DNA of 64,000 nt, taken from Gammaproteobacteria bacterium. Lineage in GTDB: Bacteria > Pseudomonadota > Gammaproteobacteria > SZUA-229. Position 1 is the stretch's first letter, and every line of letters begins with the position of its first letter. The position numbers were made by a program, and so were the translations under genes. The notes beneath the pieces are model-generated. The model was not told the DNA's origin and did no database searches. It worked only from the letters and a program-made list of their open reading frames with translations. The stretch covers positions 1-64,000 of the forward strand of contig JAOUNI010000008.1 of the NCBI GenBank assembly GCA_029881035.1, given 5' to 3'. Shown here piece after piece: positions 7,024 through 16,077 of this stretch.

Positions 7024-10000
7024 ATGAACATATCTTCCCCTTTACGATTAACCATTCCTGTTCTGCTTTTTTTGACTTTCGTCATTGCATCACTCAGTGA
7101 CCATTTTTATCATGCGCCTCATTATCAGGCTGAAGTAGAAGAAGAAGGCATACATCATGCCAGACAACTTATGAATTTACTCCAGTCCAGCATCAACATC
7201 ATGTTTCGCAGAAATGATATCGAAGGTATTCGCATACAATTATCATCACTACTGGCAAGTCCGGATACGATCAGCGCCACCATCATAGATGAACAGGGAA
7301 TCATTATATTATCTAAAAATAAAGAGGATATAGGTCTTAGCATCTTTGAACTGGAAACCACATTAGACAAACTATTATTACATGATGCCATCGCACTTAA
7401 GAAAAGCATAACCCGTCTTACCGATGACAAACTGAGCATATTATCTGTTTACCCGGTCAAACTTAAGCCACATGAAAGCGCGGTACGAGCATCACTTGCC
7501 GGGTTCCTTGTCTACGAAAAGAGCATCGCTCACGAAAAAAAACTTGAGGAAATTTATTCTAATCAACAGTTAATTTTACATCTGGCCTTGATGACATGTT
7601 TTGCATTTATCTTATGGCTAGTTCTTTCTTATCTCATTACACGACGTGTCAACAAACTACTAAAACTGACGGATAGCATTTCATCTGGAGAAAACCCAAA
7701 ACATCCTGCCTTAAAAGGCAATGATGAATTCAGCCTTCTCGAAAAATCCTTGCTCAGGATGTCAAACACCATCAGTGAAAAACAACATGATCTGACAACG
7801 AGCGAAAATCGCCTGCGCACAAGCCAGAATTTTTCACACATGGGAAGCTGGGAATGGACGATATCAACTGATGAATTAAATTGGTCTGACAATGTTGCAT
7901 CAATGCTTGGCTTAGATGAAAAAAGCCTTGCGCATACCAAAGAGGAATTCATCAGGAGCATCCATTCAAACGACCGTGACATGGTTTCACAGCGCTTATC
8001 CGAATGCATTAACAACAGTGCCAAATATGGTGTCGAGCTTAGAGTCATTACTCCTGCTGAAGATACACTGTGGATTCATATGACAGGTGATGTCGAACGT
8101 GATAATACCGGGACTCCTGTTCGCATGCTGGGCATGGTCAAAGATATCTCAGCTTTAAAAGAATCTGAGCAGATCATACACGAGACTCTGCGTGAGTTAG
8201 ATTACCAGAAGAATGCCATCGATAAACATTCCATTGTTGGTATTACCGACAACACAGGAAGGATTATTTATGTCAATGACAATTTTGCAAAGCTCAGTGG
8301 CTATTCCAGGGATGAGCTCATTGGCAAAAACCATCGGATCGTTAATTCGGGACATCATTCTAAGGAATTTTTTATCGACTTGTGGAATACAATCAGTACT
8401 GGAAAAACATGGCAAGGTGAAGTTTGCAACAAGAAAAAAAATGGTGATCTGTTTTGGCTGAACACGACCATTATTCCTCACTTCAACAAACAGGGACAAC
8501 TGGATCGCTACAGTGCTATTCGCACTGATATCACTGATGAGGTCGTCGCACGAGAAACGATCATCGAAGAACAAAAGCTCCTCAAAGTCATCAACTATAT
8601 ACAATCAGAGTGTCTGGTAAGAAATAAACCCAGTATTGTTTTCAACCAACTCCTGCAGACCATCTTGAACATCACGGAAAGTGAATACGGCTTCATTGGC
8701 GAAGTATTGATTTCTAATGATAATAAGCCATACCTAAGAACTATGGCTATAACTGATATTTCCTGGGATGAAAAATCACGAGCTATCTTTGAAGAACATC
8801 ATGACTCAGGCATGACATTCAAGAACCTTAATTCTCTCTTCGGTAATGCCATAACGACTGGCCAGCCGGTAATCTCCAATGACCCCTCTAATGACCCAAG
8901 ATCTGGTGGTCTTCCAGAAGGACACCCTAACTTAAATTCTTTCCTTGGTGTTCCGCTTTATGCGGGCGAGCAATTGATAGGTCTTGCGAGTATCGCCAAC
9001 AGAAAGAAAGGTTACGACGAAGTATTTCTGGACAAATTAAAACCACTATTCACCACATGCTCCCAGGCTGTTGCTGTGTATCGTACCGAAGAATCTCGTC
9101 GAAAAATATCCGAAGATCTCTCCCGATTCAAATCAACCCTTGATCACTCTATGGACTGTATCTTTATATTTGATCCGGAGACACTGTATTTTCTCTATGT
9201 CAATGAAGGTGCGATGCAACAAGTTGGCTATTCACACAATGAGCTAATCAACCTGACACCTGCCGATATCTGCCCAGACTACGATGAAAGTAGATTTCGC
9301 CGATTATTATCCTCCTTGATTACCGACCCTCAACATTCAGTGACCTTCGAAACCAGGATACAACATATAGATGGTAGCTATATTCCAGTTGAAATATTCC
9401 TGCAATATGTTGAGGTCGCGAATGAAGTGCCTCGTTTCGTTATCTCATCTCGAGATATTTCAGAAAAACAGCACCTCCATAAAAAATTAGAACAAGCCCA
9501 GAAGATGGAAGTTATCGGTCAATTAACTGGTGGTATTGCACATGACTTCAACAACATCTTAACCTCAATTATTGGCTTTACTAACCTTAGCCTGCAACGC
9601 CTTGTCAGGGACGATCAAAGCGAATTACGTGAGTACCTCAATGAAGTAGCCACTGCAGGTAACCGTGCACGTGACATAGTAAGCCAACTGCTCACCTTCA
9701 GCCGCACTACAGATAGTGATGCAATTGTGATACATGTATCACAATTGATAGAAGAATCTATTAAATTGCTCAGCGCTACATTACCTACTTCTATCACTCT
9801 AACCACCAGAATAGAACCAGATATACCTTCAATAAAGATAGCTCCCGTCCAACTTCAACAAGCGATAATGAACATCTGTATCAATGCGCGTGATTCTATT
9901 GAAGATAAGGGCAAAATCGTAATCGCTGCAAGCTCTGTTTATATCGATAGGAGCAAGGACAGGTTTTATCCACATCCGACGTACTGCGATACTTGTCTTG

Positions 10001-10671
10001 AAACAATTCCATCTGGAAACTACCTTCAGATTTCTATAAGTGACAACGGCTGCGGGATGAATGATGAAACCAAAAAAAGAATATTTGAACCATTCTTTAC
10101 AACTAAAGATGTAGGAAAAGGCACCGGCATGGGTTTATCTATGGTTCATGGCGTCACCCATTCAAATCATGGCCATATTCAGGTACATACTCAGGTGGGT
10201 TCTGGCACCAATATCAAATTATTATTCCCCGCCACCGGTGATATATCTGATGAAATTGATAACAGTGACGTAACTATCACTCAGCTAACAGATTATGATT
10301 TAAAAGGCGCCAGGATACTCATCATCGATGATGACAAATCAGTCGCAAAATTTATTGGTGGCTTACTGACTAGTGTCAATGCGAATGTAACCACGATTAC
10401 TGATAGTGTGGCAGCCTGGGACTTATTCAATCAAGGCCCTACCGCCTTTGACCTGATCATTACCGACCAAACTATGCCAAAACTTACTGGTATTGAACTA
10501 TCAACAAAGATAATTGCGCTAAGACCTGACCTCCCGATTATTATAATGAGCGGCTACAGTGAACAAATCAACGAAAACACTGTATCAAAAAAGGTTTTTT
10601 CTGCTTTTTTACACAAGCCTATAGATAACTCATCACTTATCAATACAGTGATTGAATCATTATCAAAATAG
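7024..10671 (+). CDS. Large hybrid histidine kinase (PAS-PAS-GAF-PAS-HisKA-HATPase-REC)
   Basis: 1215 residues. TM segment near 8-25, an extracytoplasmic domain of about 160 residues, and TM2 near 180-205 followed by a HAMP-like segment. PAS domains lie at about 265-380 ([20 protein letters not shown]) and 395-510 ([20 protein letters not shown]). GAF at about 520-680; a further PAS at 700-815. HisKA carries phosphoacceptor His near 840 in [11 protein letters not shown]. HATPase has N box NICINARDS and G boxes DNGCGM and GTGMGLSM. The C-terminal receiver has its aspartate near 1148 (LIITDQTMP). There is no Hpt domain. ATG 7024 lies 10 bases after the binding-protein stop; the track's earlier start overlaps that gene and adds nothing recognisable. 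Confidence 0.9.
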   Translation: MNISSPLRLTIPVLLFLTFVIASLSDHFYHAPHYQAEVEEEGIHHARQLMNLLQSSINIMFRRNDIEGIRIQLSSLLASPDTISATIIDEQGIIILSKNKEDIGLSIFELETTLDKLLLHDAIALKKSITRLTDDKLSILSVYPVKLKPHESAVRASLAGFLVYEKSIAHEKKLEEIYSNQQLILHLALMTCFAFILWLVLSYLITRRVNKLLKLTDSISSGENPKHPALKGNDEFSLLEKSLLRMSNTISEKQHDLTTSENRLRTSQNFSHMGSWEWTISTDELNWSDNVASMLGLDEKSLAHTKEEFIRSIHSNDRDMVSQRLSECINNSAKYGVELRVITPAEDTLWIHMTGDVERDNTGTPVRMLGMVKDISALKESEQIIHETLRELDYQKNAIDKHSIVGITDNTGRIIYVNDNFAKLSGYSRDELIGKNHRIVNSGHHSKEFFIDLWNTISTGKTWQGEVCNKKKNGDLFWLNTTIIPHFNKQGQLDRYSAIRTDITDEVVARETIIEEQKLLKVINYIQSECLVRNKPSIVFNQLLQTILNITESEYGFIGEVLISNDNKPYLRTMAITDISWDEKSRAIFEEHHDSGMTFKNLNSLFGNAITTGQPVISNDPSNDPRSGGLPEGHPNLNSFLGVPLYAGEQLIGLASIANRKKGYDEVFLDKLKPLFTTCSQAVAVYRTEESRRKISEDLSRFKSTLDHSMDCIFIFDPETLYFLYVNEGAMQQVGYSHNELINLTPADICPDYDESRFRRLLSSLITDPQHSVTFETRIQHIDGSYIPVEIFLQYVEVANEVPRFVISSRDISEKQHLHKKLEQAQKMEVIGQLTGGIAHDFNNILTSIIGFTNLSLQRLVRDDQSELREYLNEVATAGNRARDIVSQLLTFSRTTDSDAIVIHVSQLIEESIKLLSATLPTSITLTTRIEPDIPSIKIAPVQLQQAIMNICINARDSIEDKGKIVIAASSVYIDRSKDRFYPHPTYCDTCLETIPSGNYLQISISDNGCGMNDETKKRIFEPFFTTKDVGKGTGMGLSMVHGVTHSNHGHIQVHTQVGSGTNIKLLFPATGDISDEIDNSDVTITQLTDYDLKGARILIIDDDKSVAKFIGGLLTSVNANVTTITDSVAAWDLFNQGPTAFDLIITDQTMPKLTGIELSTKIIALRPDLPIIIMSGYSEQINENTVSKKVFSAFLHKPIDNSSLINTVIESLSK

Positions 10672-10672
10672 T

Positions 10673-10789
10673 CTACTTGATAATTTTAAACATAGCTTTT
10701 TTAAATATGAAACCGCTATGTTCGATCACATACCCCTCCATAAAGACAGGGCCAAACCCACCATTAAATAAAATGACTTCATCCAACAT
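10673..10789 (-). pseudogene. Possible degraded gene end, minus strand
   Basis: A 38-codon open stretch (MLDEVILFNGGFGPVFMEGY onward) ends two bases from the hybrid kinase stop. The same frame stays open for another 25 codons upstream, then meets a stop. The amino-acid composition looks coding-like, but I recognise no family and see no ribosome binding site. Offered as a possible remnant of a longer gene. Confidence 0.25.
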
Positions 10790-10904
10790 TGGGCTATGCA
10801 GTCCCTTTTGAGTATGAAAGAATGAATGCAGTTGCTTAATTAATTTGTCCGTGAAAACAAGGGAAGCTCACTCTGCCCCTAAATATTCAGTTTTTTAATC
10901 AAAT

Positions 10905-11315
10905 ATGAACATTAGCTACAAAGTAAACGTACCAATCTCAACAGAACAATTTCTTTCTATTCTCCGCGAATCGTCGCTAGCTGAACGCAGGCCGGTTGAT
11001 GATGCTGCGTGCATTGATGGCATGATTAATAACAGTAATCTGGTTATTACTGCCTGGGATGATGAAACACCTATCGCTATTGCTCGATCATTAACTGACT
11101 TCCATTATGCCTGTTATCTTTCTGACCTTGCTGTTCATAAGAAATACCAGAACGAAGGTATTGGCAAAAAACTACTCTCAACAACGCAGCGGCAACTCGG
11201 GCCTAAATGTAAACTGATTTTAGTTTCTGCGCCTGATGCCAATTCTTATTATAAGCACATTGGTTTTACTAATAATGAACGTTGCTGGATTCTCAATCGC
11301 AACGAATGTATATAA
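10905..11315 (+). CDS. GNAT-family N-acetyltransferase
   Basis: A 136-residue single-domain GNAT protein. The acetyl-CoA binding motif A is clear: LSDLAVHKKYQNEGIGKKLL (Q/R-x-x-G-x-G/A), preceded by a strand carrying ARSLTD and followed by SYYKHIGFTNNE, a typical C-terminal motif B. Substrate cannot be read from sequence; members of this size acetylate small amines, antibiotics or protein N-termini. It stands alone behind a 233-base gap and does not share an obvious promoter with its neighbours. Confidence 0.85.
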   Translation: MNISYKVNVPISTEQFLSILRESSLAERRPVDDAACIDGMINNSNLVITAWDDETPIAIARSLTDFHYACYLSDLAVHKKYQNEGIGKKLLSTTQRQLGPKCKLILVSAPDANSYYKHIGFTNNERCWILNRNECI

Positions 11316-11473
11316 CTCTGCGATGCGGAACATCCGAAGGGCATTGCACCCTATGCGACTTTCCGTAATACTCGATCTTGCTATAACAAGTACATGCCCA
11401 AGTTCAGACCACCGTTGTTAACAGGATGACCCAATACTGTGAACTTACCCCTAATTATTTTCAGGAATAAAAA

Positions 11474-11872
11474 ATGAACAAGATTAAAAACTCAGGATAC
11501 AAAGCACTGGTTATTGTAGAAGACATTGGTTTGCTGATTATCGCTATTTCGACTGTAATAGCCATGGGTTTTGAAATTGTATCCATGTTTAATGTAATGG
11601 CGGTAACACTAGCGGATCTCTTGTTACTTTTTATATACCTTGAAGTACTGGCTATGGTGGGCATATACCTTAGATCTGGCAAGCTGCCTGTTCGAATGCC
11701 GCTTTATATTGCAATCGTAGCCATTGCTCGCTACCTGATTCTTGATATGAAGAATCTGGATACCTTAAGAGTCCTCGGTCTTTCCGGGGCGGTATTGGTT
11801 CTTGCTATCTCTATTCTCGCTATTCGATACGGCCATACTAAATTTCCCTACGCGGATAAGGAAGACAACTAA
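11474..11872 (+). CDS. psiE: PsiE-family membrane protein
   Basis: A 132-residue integral membrane protein with four predicted hydrophobic helices (about 18-38, 45-65, 75-92, 98-118). The hallmark YLRSGKLPVRMPLYIAIVAI followed by ARYLI identifies the PsiE (phosphate-starvation-inducible) family. The role in E. coli is not established beyond phosphate and cAMP-CRP control. The start follows CAGGAA closely. No clear copy of the Pho-box repeat found before phoB and pstS lies upstream, so phosphate control here is unproven. It is about 12 kb from the pst cluster. Confidence 0.82.
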   Translation: MNKIKNSGYKALVIVEDIGLLIIAISTVIAMGFEIVSMFNVMAVTLADLLLLFIYLEVLAMVGIYLRSGKLPVRMPLYIAIVAIARYLILDMKNLDTLRVLGLSGAVLVLAISILAIRYGHTKFPYADKEDN

Positions 11873-11880
11873 TAGATTAC

Positions 11881-11935
11881 AGGGTTAGGTGTTGTATTTT
11901 GCCTTTCGATATTTTTTATTCTATACGCAAAATCA
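11881..11935. repeat. Intergenic repeat with TTTTGCCTTTCG core, copy B
   Basis: Aligns with copy A at 2410-2473: AGGGT(T)AGGT, then TTTTGCCTTTCG and ATTTTTTATTCT. It lies 8 bases past the psiE stop and runs straight into stem-loop copy 2. Confidence 0.45.
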
Positions 11936-11958
11936 ATCGGGCCTGATCTCATTGATTT
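11930..11958. repeat. Stem-loop repeat, copy 2
   Basis: Perfect 8-bp inverted repeat AAATCAAT / ATTGATTT with a 13-base spacer. Arm and spacer lengths are the same as in copy 1 (166-194), and the spacer is alike (CGGGCCTGATCTC here, CGAACCTGACTCC there). The stem difference is compensated on the other arm. Confidence 0.5.
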
Positions 11959-12026
11959 TTCTTTTACTCCTGTTCTCTACGTCTATTTAATGTTAAATTC
12001 ACCCAAATTTAGCATGGAAATTATTT

Positions 12027-12182
12027 ATGAATATAATAAAACTTATCACTGCTATAACTCTTCTTGGTTTTTTAAGCGCCTGCGAAATCAGCGGCCCAAA
12101 AATAAAAATTCCGGGTGGGGTCATAAAATCAACCGGTGCTAATCATTGCCCTCCGGGACAGGCTAAAAAAGGAAATTGTTAA
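12027..12182 (+). CDS. Small lipoprotein (51 aa) with CPPGQAKKGNC tail
   Basis: Too short for the ORF track. ATG at 12027 opens a 51-residue product. It has an N-terminal hydrophobic signal ending in the lipobox LSAC (Cys near residue 19), a lysine- and glycine-containing middle (KIKIPGGVIK), and the terminal HCPPGQAKKGNC. The same Cys-bracketed basic tail ends the glycine-zipper protein at 1143-1466. I know similar tails from small proteobacterial lipoproteins of unknown role. A terminator follows closely, so this is likely a monocistronic gene. Expected to be anchored in the envelope. Confidence 0.72.
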   Translation: MNIIKLITAITLLGFLSACEISGPKIKIPGGVIKSTGANHCPPGQAKKGNC

Positions 12183-12201
12183 ACATACCTAACAGCTTAA
12201 C

Positions 12202-12240
12202 AAGGCACAGGGGCAGATCTTGTGTCTGCCTTTTGGTATT
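12202..12240 (+). terminator. Probable rho-independent terminator
   Basis: Stem GGCAGA / TCTGCC, extendable by the flanking AAGGCAC and TGCCTT pairing, followed by TTTTGGTATTTTT, about 20 bases after the CPPGQ lipoprotein stop. Confidence 0.6.
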
Positions 12241-12246
12241 TTTATT

Positions 12247-12286
12247 CCCTTGTATAACCTGCCTCAGTTTTGACTATGCTAGCAGC
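12247..12286. repeat. Intergenic repeat, copy 2
   Basis: CCCTTGTATAACCTGCCTC and the bases up to TAGCAGCA match the segment at 1538-1578. Both are immediately downstream of terminators of CPPGQ-tail genes, so the duplication may have included gene end and flank. Confidence 0.45.
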
Positions 12287-12537
12287 AATTCGCCATAGTC
12301 AAATTTAAGGGATCAGACCCTCTTACTTTATTGGCCAACGATTGCTACGTGGTTGCCTTCGAGTGCGGGCTAAATTAGCAATTGCTTCTACTGCTTGATA
12401 ATTTGCTTAAACCCTGCAACTATCATGGTTGCATTTTTATATGACTATTTTCACCCCCTTCAAAGGGATGGCGTGGTTATGGAATGACAGAAGCTATTGA
12501 TGCAGCAAACCTTAACATCAGATTTAAAAGGACGCCC

Positions 12538-14322
12538 ATGAAAAAATTATTTATACTTATTCCACTTTACCTCATCGCTATGGCCAGTACCGTTGAGGCT
12601 AAAGTCATTCCTTTAGTCGTTGAATCTACATTCACGAATGATACCTGGTTTCCTCTTCCTGTTGATCAAATGAAAGCTGCTGCTGTTGATACGGCTTTAA
12701 CAAAAATTTCTAGCACAAAAAAGTTTGCCTTTTTATATAAGTCTGAAGATAAGAATATCAGGCCAGGATCTCTGAATCTGGCTGTCACACTGGTTGAGCC
12801 TGCTGAGTCCGCCAAACTAACCATAAAACTAAACCTTCCTGAGAACGGCGGTTCCTATGTATCTTCATCATCTGTTTCGCTACGTGATAAAGATCATAAA
12901 CAGATATTTGAAACTTTACAAAAGTTGGGTAGTGCTGCTGCGGATCAGCTTAATTTATCTGCAAGTGAAATTAAGAGCATCGATACTAGCGACGTTCAAA
13001 GTAATAAAATTTATAACGAAATTATGTCATTAAATATTAACGTTATTGAGCTACATAAAAGCATAGGCAATAGTGGTGCTGCGTCACACAATATGGCCAT
13101 TAATACTCGACTTGGCAAACTCGATACAATTATAAGCAAGCTGGATGAGCATCATAACTACGTGAAGAAAAACGATGAATTACAAAATAGAAAACTTGAT
13201 TCTATATATTCAGAATTACAAAAACTAAATATTGGCACTAACACTGGCAATTCGCCACCAGACGGAAAGGAATTATCCCTGTTTGATGTCAAACTATTAC
13301 CTATCGTTGATACTGCAATAAAATTAAAATATAAAAAAGATTTTTCAGGTGCCAGAAATATATTATCTAAAGTCGTTAAGAGCAGGGAAATATCTAAATT
13401 ATTTAGAAGCGCCGTTGAAGAAGAGCTATTAATTAATCTTCCACTTTATGAAGCCGATACCAAAAAAACCGAACTTTCCTTTGCATTTACGGATCAGGTC
13501 AAGGGTGACAAATATCAAAAAACCGTTGATCATATCAGATCACTCTATGAGTCCGTTCTAAAAAGACCAGATGTCTTATTTAAAAAGCGTATTGAGATAA
13601 AACAGCAACTGGATTCACTGATGATATCTGCTGACAGCATGGGAGCAGTCGCAAAAATGATGCGCATGAATGAACTGAATAATCTTAAAGTAATGCTTCG
13701 TGTTCACATGCAACGAAAAATGGCTATGGGCTCAAGAGGCAATGATGGATTTTGCCCTAAAGATGATGAATTACAAAAAGTAATAAGGAAGGCGAGCATG
13801 AGCGTATTTACACTCAACTCGATAAAAGAATCTAACAATTGGTGCATTCTTTTGCTTGATGACGGGAATAATAAATCAGAACAGATTAAGTTCAATTATG
13901 AGGAGGCAATTATTGTTGATGTTAACGTAGTAGCTGCTACCCCATTGCCACCCGTAAAGAAAACCAGTGGTAAACGTGGCAGAAATATAATGGCTGAACA
14001 GGCGATACGAAATAAAGTTGTATTATTTAGTAATGCCATTGCTGCTTATTATAAAAAAAATAACATGCTACCAATATCCATATCCGATCTAATATGTCGT
14101 GATCCATTCAAGCAAATGGAAGAATATAACTGCGCCTCAGCACAGAAGGATGGCATATTTTATATAAAACATGAGGATGACTGGGTGTCTATCGAATCAT
14201 ACATTTCTGATAGCGAAATTTTAAAGAAATGCAGGGCAACGAGATTTCTTGAAATGTTTGATCCTCGATACGGTGAGTGTAAAGATTTAGATATTAATTC
14301 CATTCCTTTATCAGAGACATAA
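12538..14322 (+). CDS. Exported protein of unknown function (594 aa)
   Basis: I do not recognise the family as a whole. The ATG at 12538 follows AAAAGGA and gives a clean signal peptide (MKKLFILIPLYLIAMASTVEA). Residues about 22-150 look like a compact alpha/beta domain. About 165-235 are helical with coiled-coil character (LGKLDTIISKLDEHHNYVKK, ELQNRKLDSIYSELQKL). About 255-400 is an all-helical region. The last 120 residues contain MAEQAIRNKVVLFSNAIAAY YKKNNMLPISISDL, a pattern like the N-terminal helix and turn of pseudopilins but located inside the protein. Four cysteines in that tail (positions roughly 535-590) could form disulfides. Probably periplasmic; codon use is more AT-rich than neighbours. 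Confidence 0.6.
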   Translation: MKKLFILIPLYLIAMASTVEAKVIPLVVESTFTNDTWFPLPVDQMKAAAVDTALTKISSTKKFAFLYKSEDKNIRPGSLNLAVTLVEPAESAKLTIKLNLPENGGSYVSSSSVSLRDKDHKQIFETLQKLGSAAADQLNLSASEIKSIDTSDVQSNKIYNEIMSLNINVIELHKSIGNSGAASHNMAINTRLGKLDTIISKLDEHHNYVKKNDELQNRKLDSIYSELQKLNIGTNTGNSPPDGKELSLFDVKLLPIVDTAIKLKYKKDFSGARNILSKVVKSREISKLFRSAVEEELLINLPLYEADTKKTELSFAFTDQVKGDKYQKTVDHIRSLYESVLKRPDVLFKKRIEIKQQLDSLMISADSMGAVAKMMRMNELNNLKVMLRVHMQRKMAMGSRGNDGFCPKDDELQKVIRKASMSVFTLNSIKESNNWCILLLDDGNNKSEQIKFNYEEAIIVDVNVVAATPLPPVKKTSGKRGRNIMAEQAIRNKVVLFSNAIAAYYKKNNMLPISISDLICRDPFKQMEEYNCASAQKDGIFYIKHEDDWVSIESYISDSEILKKCRATRFLEMFDPRYGECKDLDINSIPLSET

Positions 14323-14341
14323 TCAGGAGATTTGAAATCAT

Positions 14342-14381
14342 GGCGCCAGTCTCATCCATATTCATTAAATGAGAACTGGCC
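14342..14381. terminator. Possible bidirectional hairpin between convergent genes
   Basis: GGCGCCAGTCTCAT pairs imperfectly with ATGAGAACTGGCC across a short AT-rich loop, between the stops of the unknown exported protein and the hydratase. There is no strong T-run on either side, so terminator function is only possible. Confidence 0.35.
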
Positions 14382-14417
14382 TAGATCGCAATCTACCTTT
14401 GATACCACCGGATAATA

Positions 14418-15209
14418 TTATTTCGCTTCAAAGATTATCGAAAATTCTCCAAGATCACCATAACGTAGGTTGATCGCTTCACCGAAGGCAAACTTGAGCA
14501 CGCCTGCATAAGACCCGGTAATGATCTGCTGCCCTTTGTGCATGCCAATGCCCTGTGCTGATAAAAAATTAACCAGCCAGTAAAGTCCCGCGCGTGAGTT
14601 GCCATTGGGATGTTTGGCCTGTTTAGTTTCCAATGTGCCATCGGCGTATTGAATCGTCAATAAAAACTCAGCCAGATCAGGCGGTGTATTTTCAGGTAAC
14701 TCGGGGCCTAACCAAACTCCCTGGTTAAGTAAACCATCGGCTAAGGCATCAAAAAAAGTAGCCTGTTCTGGTGAATCATAACGGCTTTGAATCAGTTCCA
14801 GTGCCAGTCGGGTTGTCGCAATTGCAGCATCTATTTCGGCTTCACTGTATGGCGTAGCTCTGGGCGGTACATCGTGTTTAAGTTCAAATGCCAGCTCCGG
14901 CTCAACTGCAGCAAGGCCATCCTTGTCGGGGTAAAGCTGGCATAAAGCGGGGGTCTGGGGCCGTTGTTGTTGCATCGTTGAGGCATACAGAGCAGCGATA
15001 ATTTGTTTATCATCACTGGGTAATGCGCACTTCCAGCCAGCCACCCCGCTGGCGCTGACTGCTGCAAAAATGTCTCCCACCTTTTGCTGCAAACTAAAAG
15101 CTTCATCGAAGCTGCGCGGTCGGATTTCATTGTTTAATAGTGGGCCGGTTTTACCCGCCGCACGTCGCCTGGCCAGCTCTACTGCCGCGGAAGAATTCTT
15201 CTGGGTCAT
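14418..15209 (-). CDS. 2-keto-4-pentenoate hydratase / fumarylacetoacetase-fold protein
   Basis: 263 residues, the normal length for MhpD/HpcG-type hydratases. Recognisable features are AGWKCALPSD near 57, the metal-site acidic residues in AAVEPELAFEL (E-x-E), and the C-terminal GMHKGQQIITGSYAG, matching the family's GxVVxTGT-like loop. Such enzymes hydrate 2-hydroxypenta-2,4-dienoate or decarboxylate related oxo-acids in aromatic catabolism. No other catabolic genes are nearby, so the physiological substrate is unknown. The gene is isolated and convergent with the exported-protein gene. Confidence 0.82.
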   Translation of the reverse strand: MTQKNSSAAVELARRRAAGKTGPLLNNEIRPRSFDEAFSLQQKVGDIFAAVSASGVAGWKCALPSDDKQIIAALYASTMQQQRPQTPALCQLYPDKDGLAAVEPELAFELKHDVPPRATPYSEAEIDAAIATTRLALELIQSRYDSPEQATFFDALADGLLNQGVWLGPELPENTPPDLAEFLLTIQYADGTLETKQAKHPNGNSRAGLYWLVNFLSAQGIGMHKGQQIITGSYAGVLKFAFGEAINLRYGDLGEFSIIFEAK

Positions 15210-15489
15210 AAATTATCCCTATTGTTGGCCTCTGTGTAAGAAATGATTGCGTAGCACCTTATTCGGTACTCTCGTCTCTCAATGTAACAGTATCTAAATC
15301 TTCTACAAACATTATTTAAGGCGCAATAAATGTAGAACATTTTATCGGCGTTTGGAAGTCCGGGTCAAAACCACACCAGTCTTGCTATCTTCCAGGTATT
15401 CGCGTAAAAATTGATTTCAGATTTTACAAACTAACGCGCATACAATATTACTGAATAATCCAACAACAAAGATAAATAGGTTTACGACT

Positions 15490-15636
15490 ATGAACACTCT
15501 CAAAACCGGTTTTCTGCTGATAGTTACAGTGCTAACGCTGCTCGCCTGCTCAGGCAATAGTTTATACGGTGACCCCGATGCACAACGTGATCGCTCAAAA
15601 CAGGCACAGGACGAAATGCGTAGAGATACTAAGTAA
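15490..15636 (+). CDS. Small lipoprotein (48 aa), paralogue of 1721-1870
   Basis: Missed by the ORF track because of its length. It has a lipoprotein signal with lipobox LLAC (Cys 20), then SGNSLYGDPDAQRDRSKQAQ and DEMRRDTK. Identity with the copy at 1721-1870 is near complete after the signal peptide. The DNA upstream also matches (CTTGCTATCTTCCA about 110 bases before the start, and AATAGGT before the ATG). Two copies about 13.8 kb apart with conserved leaders suggest duplication of a complete transcription unit. Role unknown. Confidence 0.72.
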   Translation: MNTLKTGFLLIVTVLTLLACSGNSLYGDPDAQRDRSKQAQDEMRRDTK

Positions 15637-16071
15637 ACAGGAATGAATGGAGGATAAGCTAAAGAAGGCTGATCCCTTTGACTTTTATATGAATTAAATG
15701 GCATTAAAAAGAAAAGCCATTTTCTGACCATACACACACAGAACCAATGGTATGAGTTACACAACATTTCAGAATTGGGTGTACTTTCTACCATGATCGC
15801 ATCGTGAGGAAAGGTAAAGTCTGGAGCTTAATACACGGCTGATTGTGCATAACGTCTGTTCAAATTTACTCCTGCTAAATCTGTCTAGATGACAAACGTT
15901 TTCATGATTCAATAGGATATATCGAAGAATAATTCACAACAGCCATGTCATCATCTCCCGTCTTGCTTATTATTCTCTCACTGCCTTCCAATAAAAATCT
16001 CAGGATCAGATCACCGTTCTTGCTAATATCAGCGAATACTGTGTTCTGACTCCTTATTTAAGCCCGCGTTT
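15637..16071. other. Intergenic region with a gene remnant
   Basis: 435 bases without an intact gene. It includes a 76-base segment about 79 percent identical by eye to the 3' end of the dehydrogenase gene at 17551-18435 (entry 15902-15995). The rest shows no recognisable coding, RNA or repeat feature. Confidence 0.55.
15902..15995 (-). pseudogene. Remnant of a dehydrogenase gene 3' end
   Basis: Bases 15915-15990 align without gaps to 17585-17660, about 60 of 76 identical. The remnant still reads EGSERIISKTGDDDMAVVNY SSIY before a stop, against EGIERITSKTVEDGMDVMDY SSIY in the intact gene at 17551-18435, on the same strand. Upstream the frame runs on without similarity. This is best explained as the last piece of a second dehydrogenase copy, lost except for its end. 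Confidence 0.6.
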
Positions 16072-16077
16072 TTGTGT

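Larger units (their letters stand above)
12183..12537. other. Intergenic region with terminator and repeats
   Basis: About 350 bases before the 594-residue exported protein. It contains the terminator at 12202-12240, the repeat at 12247-12286, an imperfect palindrome GGGATCAGACCC at about 12309-12320 resembling REP-type sequences, and AT-rich DNA up to the ribosome binding site. No further ORF is convincing; the in-frame extension of the next gene to 12484 has no signal sequence. Confidence 0.5.

Noticed and set aside
11430-11460. Possible Pho box before psiE
   Set aside because: CTGTGAACTTA followed by CCCCTAATTAT has the spacing but matches the pstS/phoB units poorly; too weak to list.
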